A DNA stretch of 45,761 bases from CAZGSN01 sp964371655. GTDB taxonomy: Bacteria; Desulfobacterota; Binatia; HRBIN30. Each line of letters begins with the position of its first letter. Positions within the stretch are counted from its first letter, which is position 1. The notes under the pieces were generated by a model. That model was given only the letters and a program-made list of their open reading frames with translations. It searched no databases and was not told the DNA's origin. This document shows positions 15,444 to 23,929 of this stretch, piece by piece. The stretch is from contig CAYJOD010000048.1 in the NCBI GenBank assembly GCA_964371655.1, forward strand, positions 1 to 45,761, given 5' to 3'. The position numbers and the translations under genes were made by a program.

Positions 15444-17641
15444 CGCGCTTGCCCGCAGGCCCCCGCCGCGGTTTGCACCGCGCTCACGATATCTTCGATC
15501 GTATACATTGTATCCTCGTTGGCATCGGCCGCGGCACAGGGCGGGTCGACGGATCGACCCAACGCCAGGTCGATGGCGGCGACCAGTTCGGCGGCCGTAA
15601 TCTGACGATCCCCGTTGCAGTCACCGTCGCACACGGCAAGCGTCGGGGTGAGGGTCGGCGTCTGCGTCGGTGTCGGCGTGGTGGAGCGCGCGAGGCTCGG
15701 CGAGGCCGTCACCGTAGCCGTGTCCGTTAGTGTCACAGTCCGCGTCGGCGACGGGCTCGGCTGCGGTGTCGCCGTTGGCGAAGCAGTTGCTGTCACAGCC
15801 GAGGCCGCGGTGGGGGTGGCGGTGACCGGCGGCGCGGCGTCGTTGATCGCGAAGCTGACCAGGCTTGCCAGGGACGTCGGTGGGGTGACGGCAGAATCCG
15901 TCACCATGGCGTTGCACACCACCTGGCCCGAGGTGCTGACGATGCGCCCGACGCCCTGGGCGACGCCCGCCGTGTTGATGGTTGTCGTTTCGAGAAAGGC
16001 GGCGGTTCCGGTAGTCGCCAAGGTGACGGTCGCGCCCGAGGCCACGTTGAGCAACGCTCCGTTGCCGCTGCCGATCGAGTTGTGAACGGTACCGTCTGGA
16101 CCGACAATTTCGACACCAAGATCGATCGGCGCCGCTGCTAATGAGGTACAGAAGAAATCCATCTCGACGCGGCCGCGTTTGACGATGCCCGGTACGATGG
16201 CGCTGTACGTCGCGAGCTTATCGTCGGCAAATCGTGGCAGGGATAGAGTAGGCAGACCCGAGCCCGCTACCAGCTGGGTCCCGGAGCGTAGGCTGGCGGC
16301 CGACGCCGGTGGGTTCACCGCACCGTCGACGATGACAGCGTTGCAGCGCACACCCGGAGCACTGGCGACGACACGTGCAAAGCCCTGGGAGACGCCGCTC
16401 AGGGTGATCACTTTCGATTCGAGGAAAGCGGCGGTTGGTCCGGTACCGAAGGTGACCGTGTGGCCCGCTGCCACCTCGAGCAGGGCTCCCACGCCAGCGC
16501 CGACGTCGTTCAGCAACGTTCCGTCGGCATCGAAGATCTGCACGCCGATATCCACGGGCGCCGCTTCCAGCGATGTACACAGGAAATCGGTCTGTAGACG
16601 ATTGCGTTTGACCACCCCGGGTGCGGTGAAGACGGCGACGCTCGCCTTTCCATCCGCAAACGTCGGCAGCGGCCGCGGATAGTCGGCGACCGCCCCGGCG
16701 GCATCGGCCAACGTGTCCGACAAGAACACCGGCGGTTCGACCGTGGAATCGAGCAGTAGGAGCGCACAGGTCACATCGGGTGACGTACTGACGACGCGTG
16801 CGACCCCTTGGGCGATGGAGCCGAGGGTGATGACCTGGGTCTCGAGCAGCGCCGCCGTACCGGTGGTGCTGAACGTAACGGTGGCGCCCGGTGCAACCGC
16901 GAGAACCGCACCGGCTCCTTGAGCTACGGAGTTGGCGACGACGCCGTCGGCGCTGATGACCTCGACGCCGATGTCGATGGGCAGTCTCGCGGTCGAGGTA
17001 CACAGCACCGTCGATTGAGTGCGCGTGCGCTTGACGACGCCGGGCAAGATCGCGGCGTGTGTCGACTGCTTACCGTCCGCAAATTGCGGCAGCGGCAGGG
17101 CGGCGGGAACGGTCGCCGCGACCGGCGTGACACCTTCGGCCAACACCGCCATGGCGACGGGTGGGCTGACGGCATCGTCGACGACGACGACATTGCAACG
17201 GACACGATTCGAGCTGGCGACGACGCGCGCCGATCCCTGGGCGATGCTGCCCAGCCCCAGCACCGTAGTCTCGAGAAAGGCGGCTGTGCCGCCGGTGCCG
17301 ATCGTCACCGTGCGTCCGGGTGCGACGTCGAGCACGACACCCGCCCCAGCGTGCACGTCGTTCACGAGGCTGCCGCTTGGATCGAAGACCTCGACGCCGA
17401 TGTTGACCGGGGTGCTGTCTAGCGCCGTACAGAGGAAATCGGTCTGCAGTCGGTTGCGCTTGATGACGCCGGGGACACGCAGAACCTCGACGCTGGCCTT
17501 GCCATCGGCGAACTGCGGCAGCGGCGTGTCGCCGAGTCCGGCACGTACGACGCGCGCCGGCAGCACACATGCGGCCGGCAGCAGCGCCAATGCCCAAAGG
17601 CGGCGCACGCGCTTGCGCCGCGCCGCCGCGACCTTTGTCAC
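15440..17641 (-). CDS. Secreted A-B-A-B repeat protein with dockerin
   Basis: 733 aa, GTG start at 17641 forming a GTGA overlap with the upstream repeat gene. The N-terminus is basic (ARRKRVRRLW) and then hydrophobic, a signal peptide to about residue 34. Four repeat domains follow in order A, B, A, B, with Cys pairs 71/149, 214/292, 355/433 and 498/576, each 78 apart. A-type units carry RLQTDFLCT and VRCN; B-type units carry STHAAI or ATYSAI before PGxVKR. Residues about 601-670 are a Thr/Pro/Ser linker (TPTPTQTPTLTPT), a likely O-glycosylation target. Residues 671-733 form a dockerin-like EF-hand pair (CDGDCNGDRQITAAELVAAI; AADANEDTMYTIEDIVSAV). No cohesin-like domain in this member. Confidence 0.85.
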   Translation of the reverse strand: MTKVAAARRKRVRRLWALALLPAACVLPARVVRAGLGDTPLPQFADGKASVEVLRVPGVIKRNRLQTDFLCTALDSTPVNIGVEVFDPSGSLVNDVHAGAGVVLDVAPGRTVTIGTGGTAAFLETTVLGLGSIAQGSARVVASSNRVRCNVVVVDDAVSPPVAMAVLAEGVTPVAATVPAALPLPQFADGKQSTHAAILPGVVKRTRTQSTVLCTSTARLPIDIGVEVISADGVVANSVAQGAGAVLAVAPGATVTFSTTGTAALLETQVITLGSIAQGVARVVSTSPDVTCALLLLDSTVEPPVFLSDTLADAAGAVADYPRPLPTFADGKASVAVFTAPGVVKRNRLQTDFLCTSLEAAPVDIGVQIFDADGTLLNDVGAGVGALLEVAAGHTVTFGTGPTAAFLESKVITLSGVSQGFARVVASAPGVRCNAVIVDGAVNPPASAASLRSGTQLVAGSGLPTLSLPRFADDKLATYSAIVPGIVKRGRVEMDFFCTSLAAAPIDLGVEIVGPDGTVHNSIGSGNGALLNVASGATVTLATTGTAAFLETTTINTAGVAQGVGRIVSTSGQVVCNAMVTDSAVTPPTSLASLVSFAINDAAPPVTATPTAASAVTATASPTATPQPSPSPTRTVTLTDTATVTASPSLARSTTPTPTQTPTLTPTLAVCDGDCNGDRQITAAELVAAIDLALGRSVDPPCAAADANEDTMYTIEDIVSAVQTAAGACGQAR

Positions 17642-20214
17642 GGCAACGCTCCAAGATCAGTCAACGTCGACGGAACGCACAGCTCCTGGGCCTTCAGCGC
17701 CGTGCGCTGGCCGGCGCCGTACTCGTTTTGGGAGTAGACGTTGGTGGCCACGAACTTGGCCTGAGCCGGCGTCCTCGCGTCCTTGATCATGTAACAGGTG
17801 AGATGGATCGCCGGGTTGACGAGCGCAGAGCCGTCGACACTGACCGGCGAGCAGACTTCGACCGGCTTGAGGACGTTGGTGACCTTCGACTCGAACGTGT
17901 CGGCGATCGTGGTGACGAGAGTCGCAAAGCCTCCGCTAGTCCGCTTCGCCTTGTAGCACTTGAAGTGATCGACGTTGTGCGGCGGCAGACTTGGTGGCGG
18001 AGGGGCACTAGGGTCGGTCAACGATGGCACGCATAGCCGCTTCGACTTGAGCACATCGAGGGTTTGCGCGCCGAGCTGATTCGCGATCTGCACACGGCGA
18101 CCGGCGAACCTCGGCTGCGCGAGGCTGTTGTCGTCTTTGATCGAGTCGCACTCCAGGTGGATCGTTGCGTCGCTAACGCCCTGTCCGTTGATGCTGCTCG
18201 GGTTGCCGAGAGCCAGCGGCTTGTTCACAAGCGTCAGCTTAGTCTCGAAGTCATCAGCGAGAGTCTGCGGCGCCGGCGGCACGAACGCGGCGCTCCCTTT
18301 GGTCACCTTGCTCTTGTACAGCTTGAAGACATCCTCGCTGAACGGTGTCGCGGTAGGAGTGGGTGTCAGCGTCGCCGTCCGCGTCGGCGTCTCGGTCGGA
18401 GTCGCCGTCCGCGTTGCCGTAGGACCCGGGGGGCCGCCGCTCACCGTCGACGGCAACAGCGACGTCATCGAAGTCGGTGGCGTGACGCCGGCGTCGAGCA
18501 TCAGCGCCGCGCACGTCAGCTCCCCCGAGTTGCTGACAATGCGCGCCATCCCCTGCGAGATCCCGGCCGTTGTGATCAGGGCGTCATCGAGAAAGGCGGC
18601 GGTGCCGCTCGTAGCGATCGTCACCGTGCGCCCGGGCGCCACGTCGAGGATGGCCCCGTTAGCACCGGCGATCGAATTCTGGACGGTGCCGTTGGTGCCG
18701 AAAATCTCGACCCCGACGTCGATCATGCCGGTGGCCAGGGAGGTGCACAGAAATGCCATCTCCAGGCTGCCGCGTTTGGCAATCCCCGGAACGGCGACGG
18801 AGTGAGTCGCCGCGTGTGCATTGGCGAAGGTCGGCAAGGCGATGCTTGTTGGTGCGGCGCCAAGTGATGGCCGCATGCCTTCGCGCAGGGTGGCCAGGGA
18901 CGTACTGGGGTTGACGCTGCTGTCGACGAGGAGGGCGTTGCAGCGCACGCCGGTTGCGCTGGCTACGACGCGGGCGCTGCCCTGCTCAAAGCCCACCGGC
19001 AGAGGGATCAAGGCTGATTCAAGAAAGGCCGCCGTGCCGCTAGTACCGAACGTCACCGTCTGGCCCGCAGCGACATTGAGGATCGCGCCCTGGCCGGCGC
19101 TGATGTCGTTGGCCAGAACCCCGGCGGCGTTGAATACCTGCACCCCGATATCAACGGCGCTGCTCGCGGTGTTGGTGCAGAGAAAATCGGTCTGCACCTG
19201 GGCGCGGCTGGTGACTCCCGGGATCACCATCACAGCCACACTGGGTTGGCTGTCGGAGAAGGTCGGCAACACGGCCGGCATCGATGCCGGCGTGCCGTTG
19301 GCGGCGGTGGTGGTCAGGTCCGTGCCTGATACCGGAGGCGTCACTCCGGAATCCACGATGAGCGACGAGCACAGGAGCTGGTTCGAGTTGCTGACGATAC
19401 GCGCCATACCCTGGGCAATTCCGGACAGGCTGATCACCTGGGTTTCGAAGAATGCCGCCGTCCCGGTCGTGCCGAACGTAACCGTCTGTCCAGGCGTGAC
19501 GTTCAGGACCGCGCCGTTGCCGGCCGCTACCGAGTTGGCCACGGTCCCGGCCGGCGTGAAGATCTCGACCCCGACGTCGATGTTGGTGGCTGCCAGCGAA
19601 GTACAGAAGAAGTTGGTCTGGCTGCGGCTGCGCTTCACCACCCCGGGTACGATGGCCGCATGCGTGGCCGGTATGGCGTCGGCGAAGGTAGGCAGCGCGA
19701 TGGTGCTTGGCAGCGCGCCGGCAACCGGTTGAACACCAGGAGCAAGTGTCGCCAACCCATTCGGCGGTGACACACCGTTGTCGACGGTGAGGACGTTGCA
19801 GCTGACGTTGATCGAGCTCGCCACCACTCGCGCTGAGCCTTGCGAGATGCTGGCCAGCGGAATCGTCGTGGTCTCGAGAAAGGCCGCGGTGGCCGCGGTG
19901 CCGATGGTGACGGTCTGCCCGCTGCCGACGTTGAGGACGGCTCCGACGTCAGCCCCCACGCTGTTCTGCAGAGCCCCGGCGTTGTCGAAGACCTCGACGC
20001 CGATATCGACGGGGACACTGTCGAACGAGGTACAAATGAACTCGGTGTCGAGCGGGGTGCGTTTGACGACGCCGCTCACTGCCAGGATCTGTACGCTCGA
20101 CTTGCTGTCGGAGAACGTCGGTAGGGGTGTATCGCCGAGACCAGCGAGGGCCGGCCGCGACAGCATCAGCACCGCTACCGGCAGGCAACTGAACGCGACG
20201 CGCAATCGTAGCAT
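17638..20214 (-). CDS. Secreted A-B-A-B repeat protein with two DUF7450-like domains
   Basis: 858 aa. Start taken at the ATG at 20214, which overlaps the TGA of the preceding GT4 gene by one base (TGATG), with GGAAGGAGA just upstream; a TTG one codon earlier is less likely. Signal peptide about 1-25. Domains A, B, A, B have Cys pairs 61/139, 204/282, 346/425 and 490/568. After a Thr/Pro linker (598-624) come two domains of DUF7450 type: residues about 629-735 and 750-855, each with F-K-x-Y-K, HL-x-C and LCVPS. The second keeps four Cys (753, 788, 807, 846). The first has lost the first two (FKLYK, LALGNP). Function unknown; DUF7450-like domains are typical of secreted proteins in this kind of bacterium. 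Confidence 0.83.
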   Translation of the reverse strand: MLRLRVAFSCLPVAVLMLSRPALAGLGDTPLPTFSDSKSSVQILAVSGVVKRTPLDTEFICTSFDSVPVDIGVEVFDNAGALQNSVGADVGAVLNVGSGQTVTIGTAATAAFLETTTIPLASISQGSARVVASSINVSCNVLTVDNGVSPPNGLATLAPGVQPVAGALPSTIALPTFADAIPATHAAIVPGVVKRSRSQTNFFCTSLAATNIDVGVEIFTPAGTVANSVAAGNGAVLNVTPGQTVTFGTTGTAAFFETQVISLSGIAQGMARIVSNSNQLLCSSLIVDSGVTPPVSGTDLTTTAANGTPASMPAVLPTFSDSQPSVAVMVIPGVTSRAQVQTDFLCTNTASSAVDIGVQVFNAAGVLANDISAGQGAILNVAAGQTVTFGTSGTAAFLESALIPLPVGFEQGSARVVASATGVRCNALLVDSSVNPSTSLATLREGMRPSLGAAPTSIALPTFANAHAATHSVAVPGIAKRGSLEMAFLCTSLATGMIDVGVEIFGTNGTVQNSIAGANGAILDVAPGRTVTIATSGTAAFLDDALITTAGISQGMARIVSNSGELTCAALMLDAGVTPPTSMTSLLPSTVSGGPPGPTATRTATPTETPTRTATLTPTPTATPFSEDVFKLYKSKVTKGSAAFVPPAPQTLADDFETKLTLVNKPLALGNPSSINGQGVSDATIHLECDSIKDDNSLAQPRFAGRRVQIANQLGAQTLDVLKSKRLCVPSLTDPSAPPPPSLPPHNVDHFKCYKAKRTSGGFATLVTTIADTFESKVTNVLKPVEVCSPVSVDGSALVNPAIHLTCYMIKDARTPAQAKFVATNVYSQNEYGAGQRTALKAQELCVPSTLTDLGALP

Positions 20215-21461
20215 CAAGAGTCTCCTTCCTTCGCCGGCGCCGGCGTCCTCACCAGGCGCTGCGCCATCGATTCGAAACGCGCCGCCAATGCATCCCAGGT
20301 GTGTCGCTGGGCGACCCGCCGCGCTCGGCGTGCAACTTTGTTCGCCAGATCGGGTTCTTTGCGCAGTCGCTCCACGTGCTTCACGATCTTTCCGATATTC
20401 CCCGGCGGGTGCAGCAGCGCCGCACCTTTATGCGGGAAGAGCACCGGCAGGTCGCCGCTGGCACTGGCGACAATCGGCACACCGGCGGCGGCATACTCCC
20501 AGATCTTCATCGGCGAGAAATAGAAGAGCGGCAGCGGCGGGTACGGTGCCAGGCCGACGTCGATGCGCGCCAGGCAGGCCGCGACCCCCGCCTGGTCGAG
20601 GCCGCCGGTGAAGGTCACCAGGCGCGCGAGATTGTGCTGGCGACAAAAGTCTTCGGCGGAAGAGCGCAGCGGCCCGTCGCCCACCACCAGTAAGCGATAG
20701 GCGCCGCTGCGATAACTGAGCTGCAAGAAGGCTTCGAGCAAGATCTCGACTCCATGCCACGGCTTCAAGCTGCCGACGAAACCGAGGACGAAGTCCTTCG
20801 CGCCACGGGTGCCGGTGCGGCCCGATTCCGGAAACATTTGCGCCGCGACACCACATGGCAGAACCCGAATCCGCCGCCGCGAGGCACCATGGCTACGCGC
20901 ATAATCGCGCAGCGCCGCTGTCGTCACCACGACCTGGTCGGCTTGCGAGAGTACGAGAGACTCGATCGCCGTGGCCGTCTCCCTCATGTCGAGCTGGCGA
21001 TACTCCTCCTGCTGCAGCGACAGTGGGGCGTTGACTTCGAGCACGAACGGCAGCCCGGCGCGATGCGCGAACTGCAGAGCGGCGTACGACCAGAGTGACT
21101 GCCTCTCGTAGACGAGGTCGATTCGACCCTCCAGCGCCTGTAGTTTCTCGATCAGAGTCTGGTTGATCAAGAGACTGTAGATCTCACCGGCGCGTGTCGT
21201 CTCGCTCCCCGCCTCGCGCAGCGCTTTCGCCGTTTGCATGCGTAGAGCGCGCAGCAGCGGGTCCACCGACAGATCGACGATGGGGCATGGGCCGCCGTCG
21301 ACACTGGGGCCGTCGCTCGGGGTTGCCGCCAACACCGTCACCTGATGTCCGCGTCTCTGCAGCGCGCGCACGAATTCGCAAATGTGCGTCGAGCTTCCTG
21401 AGTGCCCGAGCACCGGCACGCCGCGATCGGCACAAACGTAAGCGATACGCAACGGCGTCAT
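20214..21461 (-). CDS. GT4 glycosyltransferase (cluster gene 11)
   Basis: 415-aa GT-B enzyme. The N-terminal Rossmann half begins RIAYVCADRGVPVLGHSGSSTH, where the Gly-rich loop binds the acceptor side. The C-terminal half has VLGFVGSLKPWHG, LLVVGDGPLR and the retaining-GT4 signature region FYFSPMKIWEYAAAGVPIVAS. It is a close paralogue of the enzyme at 25145-26410 (same IAYVCADRGVP start and FYFSP(M/L)KI(W/F)EY motif), so the two probably add related sugars to the same glycan. It is the gene directly before the three large repeat genes and is coupled to the first of them (TGATG). Upstream lies a 201-nt gap with a palindromic repeat, the only sizeable gap in the cluster. Sugar specificity is unknown. 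Confidence 0.88.
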   Translation of the reverse strand: MTPLRIAYVCADRGVPVLGHSGSSTHICEFVRALQRRGHQVTVLAATPSDGPSVDGGPCPIVDLSVDPLLRALRMQTAKALREAGSETTRAGEIYSLLINQTLIEKLQALEGRIDLVYERQSLWSYAALQFAHRAGLPFVLEVNAPLSLQQEEYRQLDMRETATAIESLVLSQADQVVVTTAALRDYARSHGASRRRIRVLPCGVAAQMFPESGRTGTRGAKDFVLGFVGSLKPWHGVEILLEAFLQLSYRSGAYRLLVVGDGPLRSSAEDFCRQHNLARLVTFTGGLDQAGVAACLARIDVGLAPYPPLPLFYFSPMKIWEYAAAGVPIVASASGDLPVLFPHKGAALLHPPGNIGKIVKHVERLRKEPDLANKVARRARRVAQRHTWDALAARFESMAQRLVRTPAPAKEGDS

Positions 21462-21558
21462 GCCCCTCGCCTCCCGGCTCGAAGCCTGCGTGTGACGCCG
21501 TCCGCCAGCCGCTCAATCCAGCTCCCCGGCAGAAAGTAACCGCCCATGCGCGAGCCGG

Positions 21559-21649
21559 CCTCAGACTTCGGGCCGCGGGCTTCAGAAAGGGATTCCGGAT
21601 CCAAGCCCGAAGCCTGAGGTCCGAAGCCCGAGGTCCGGGCACGCCTTTC
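21559..21649. repeat. Word-type inverted repeat, family D
   Basis: CCTCAGACTTCGGGC (21559-21573) pairs with 21605-21619 with one mismatch. The surrounding DNA repeats the words GAAGCCCG, AGGTCCG and their complements. It fills most of the gap (21462-21662) between the barrel gene and the GT4 gene of the cluster. No T-run, so not a standard terminator, but the hairpin could modulate read-through. Confidence 0.7.
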
Positions 21650-21662
21650 TGGGCAGCCGTAC

Positions 21663-22664
21663 CTAGAACGCATAGACGACCTCAAGCCCGGTTTCGTGGA
21701 CGTCGAAAGCTTCGATTGCACCGATATGCCCGTTGCTCAACTTCTTGTTGGGACTGTCGAATACTCCTTGGCGAAAGCGATAGCGCGGTCGCAGGGCGAG
21801 GCCTTCAGCCCACGGCAGCGGAATGCTGAGGAAGACATGAAACTGGTCGTAGTCGTCGACACGCTGAAAGTTGTTGTTGCGGTGCCCGTCGCTGCGCAAG
21901 ACCGGGACCGTGTAGCGGCGATGAACGCGCTCGTAGCGAAAGCGCAGGTTGCAGCCGGCAGGGAGTCGCGCATCGAATCCAGTGTAGACGGCGCTCGAGG
22001 TGCGGTCGTAGTTCCCGCGCCGCGCGTGACGGTCGGCGTAGGCAAGGCCGACCCGCGGCGCAAACTCGACGCGATTGCCCCATAGCGGCACGCGGTAGCT
22101 CACGGTCCATGCCACCTCGGGGATCCAGGCGTCGCGTCCGTCGTTCTTGCCGAAGTACCCGTCCGAGTAACTGCGAAACAGGATCTCGTGACGCAGTTGC
22201 TTCCGATCCAAGTACTTTCCGCGCAATCCCGCCGTCAGCACATGCTCGCGATAGAAGACGTTGCTTGCAGTGTCTTCCTCGAACAGCATGCGCCGCGGCG
22301 AAAACAGGTAGCCGAGAACGAAGTCGGTATTGAAGCCGAGCGGGTAGGTCCCTTCGGGGCGGATCTCGACGTAATTGAAATTGCCGATGTGGTTGTAGAC
22401 ATGGCCCTGAACCAACAAGTTGAATTCGCTCGGCAGCAAGCCAAGCCGCCGCTTCTCCCATCCCGCCGACGCGGTCATGGTCGTGATGAAGTCACCGCTC
22501 TTCTCCGGGCCCGGTGGCTTTTGTTGGAGGTTGTCGTTGTAGGCTTCTTCGATGCCGCCGTAGCCGGTCCACTGCGCCTTTTGGATCTGTTCGTGCTCGG
22601 CACCCGCGACCGGGATGGCGCCGGCCAGCACCAGCACTAGCGCCAGAATCTGCTGTCGGGTCAT
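21663..22664 (-). CDS. Outer-membrane beta-barrel protein of the glycan cluster
   Basis: 333 aa. Signal peptide about residues 1-22 (LALVLVLAGAIPVAGAE). The mature part has the 'GGIEEAYNDNL' opening seen in outer-membrane barrels of exopolysaccharide loci, alternating polar/aromatic strands (NLLVQGHVYNHIG; CNLRFRYERVHRRY; GLALRPRYRFRQG) and a C-terminal Phe (EVVYAF), the usual BAM-recognised end. The ATG overlaps the stop of the upstream glycosyltransferase (ATGA). It probably provides the outer-membrane step of the pathway, or an anchor for secreted glycan or repeat protein. No lipobox, so it is not a Wza-type lipoprotein. Function inferred from context only. Confidence 0.78.
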   Translation of the reverse strand: MTRQQILALVLVLAGAIPVAGAEHEQIQKAQWTGYGGIEEAYNDNLQQKPPGPEKSGDFITTMTASAGWEKRRLGLLPSEFNLLVQGHVYNHIGNFNYVEIRPEGTYPLGFNTDFVLGYLFSPRRMLFEEDTASNVFYREHVLTAGLRGKYLDRKQLRHEILFRSYSDGYFGKNDGRDAWIPEVAWTVSYRVPLWGNRVEFAPRVGLAYADRHARRGNYDRTSSAVYTGFDARLPAGCNLRFRYERVHRRYTVPVLRSDGHRNNNFQRVDDYDQFHVFLSIPLPWAEGLALRPRYRFRQGVFDSPNKKLSNGHIGAIEAFDVHETGLEVVYAF

Positions 22665-23929
22665 GCCGCCACCCCGAGGCCCAAGTGTTTGCGGACCCGG
22701 CGCGTGATGCGTTTGAGACCGACGAAATCAACGCCCGCTGGCAGAGCCTTGACCTTGCGCCGACGCGCTTGCGCCAGCAGCGAGCGCAACGCCGCGCGCA
22801 GGCTCTCAGCGTTGAGGTCCTCCGGGCGTAGGACACGCAGCAAGCCGTGGGCGGCAAAGGCATCGGCGCGTAGCAGCTGCTCGACTCGTGGGGTCGTGCG
22901 TGGGATGACCAGTGCTGGCACTCCAACCGATAGAATTTCACAGGTGGTGTTGTAGCCAGCCATCGACACGCTCGCCGACGCCATCTGCAGAAACGAGACT
23001 AGATCCGGATGAAAGTCGAAGGCGAGAAACCCATCGCCGAGAGACAGCAGCCGTTGCTTGAGCTCGCGGCGCTGTCCGGGTGCCATGTCGGGGCCGAGAA
23101 AGACCGCGGATTGAACACCCTCGCCCGCCAGCGGCACAGCGGCGTCGATGTAGGCGTTCAGCAGGTCGTAGCCGTCGCCGCCGCCGCCGCAGCTGACGAC
23201 GACGAGCGGCCCTTCGCCGAGCCGCAACTGCCGGCGCAGCATCTCGCCCGCCTGTCGCGGCGCCGAACGCACCACGTAGCCGCAGAACTTGACACGGGGC
23301 ACGAGCTTGCGAGGAATGGCATACAGCTGCACCGGATCGAAGACCGCCTTGCAGCCGGCGACCCAGATCTCGTCATAGAACTCTTCGAGAGTCTGATAGA
23401 CATCGTGCTTTTTCCACTCCGGGATGATCCTCTCCGGAGCGTCCAGCACGTCGCGCAGCGTCAGCACGATGCGCGTGTTGGGGCGGTGCGCGCGTAGGTA
23501 GCGCAACGTCGGCAGCAGCTCGCCTTCAGCTCCGCGCGGCACGTTGTCGACGACGAGGATGTCCGGGTCGAAGGCGCTCGCCACGGTACGGATCAGGTTC
23601 TTGCGTATGCGCCGCACGCGCGTGAAGCTGACGCGCAAGTGGCGCGAGCGATAGTCGTCCGGTCCTGCCTTCCAGATCGACGGCAACTTGACGAAGTCGA
23701 CGCCGACGGGTGACTCGAACGCGCCGGGGAGATCCAGCCCGGTCAGCATCAGAGTCGAGAGCTTGTCGATGTGCCGCGTCAGGTAGGAGGCGATGGTCAG
23801 GCTGCGCCGAAAATGCCCGAGCCCGAACGAGTCGTGGGAGTAGAACAAGATGCGGTGTCGCGTCAGCTCCGCCACCGACGTGTCAGGAGGCAGCGCTTGT
23901 GGCGACGCGGTCTTGCGGGTGAGCGTCAT
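22661..23929 (-). CDS. GT-B glycosyltransferase, MurG-like (COG4671 type)
   Basis: 422 aa from the ATG at 23929, chosen because it overlaps the stop of the preceding kinase (ATGA); the open frame extends further upstream but that part is a shadow of the kinase gene. N-terminal motif ILFYSHDSFGLGHFRRSL (residues about 27-44) is characteristic of predicted glycosyltransferases of the COG4671 type. The C-terminal half has VVVSCGGGGDGYDLL and the MurG-like sugar-nucleotide segment SMAGYNTTCEILSVGVPALV, then PRTTPRVEQLLRA. Cytoplasmic, probably membrane-peripheral (basic C-terminus). It should transfer a sugar from a nucleotide donor in the cluster's glycan pathway; the sugar is unknown. Confidence 0.83.
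   Translation of the reverse strand: MTLTRKTASPQALPPDTSVAELTRHRILFYSHDSFGLGHFRRSLTIASYLTRHIDKLSTLMLTGLDLPGAFESPVGVDFVKLPSIWKAGPDDYRSRHLRVSFTRVRRIRKNLIRTVASAFDPDILVVDNVPRGAEGELLPTLRYLRAHRPNTRIVLTLRDVLDAPERIIPEWKKHDVYQTLEEFYDEIWVAGCKAVFDPVQLYAIPRKLVPRVKFCGYVVRSAPRQAGEMLRRQLRLGEGPLVVVSCGGGGDGYDLLNAYIDAAVPLAGEGVQSAVFLGPDMAPGQRRELKQRLLSLGDGFLAFDFHPDLVSFLQMASASVSMAGYNTTCEILSVGVPALVIPRTTPRVEQLLRADAFAAHGLLRVLRPEDLNAESLRAALRSLLAQARRRKVKALPAGVDFVGLKRITRRVRKHLGLGVAA

Noticed and set aside
12870..20214. The dockerin domains as evidence of a cellulosome
   Set aside because: No carbohydrate-active catalytic domains are fused to them and only one cohesin-like domain is seen. A structural or calcium-binding role is more likely.
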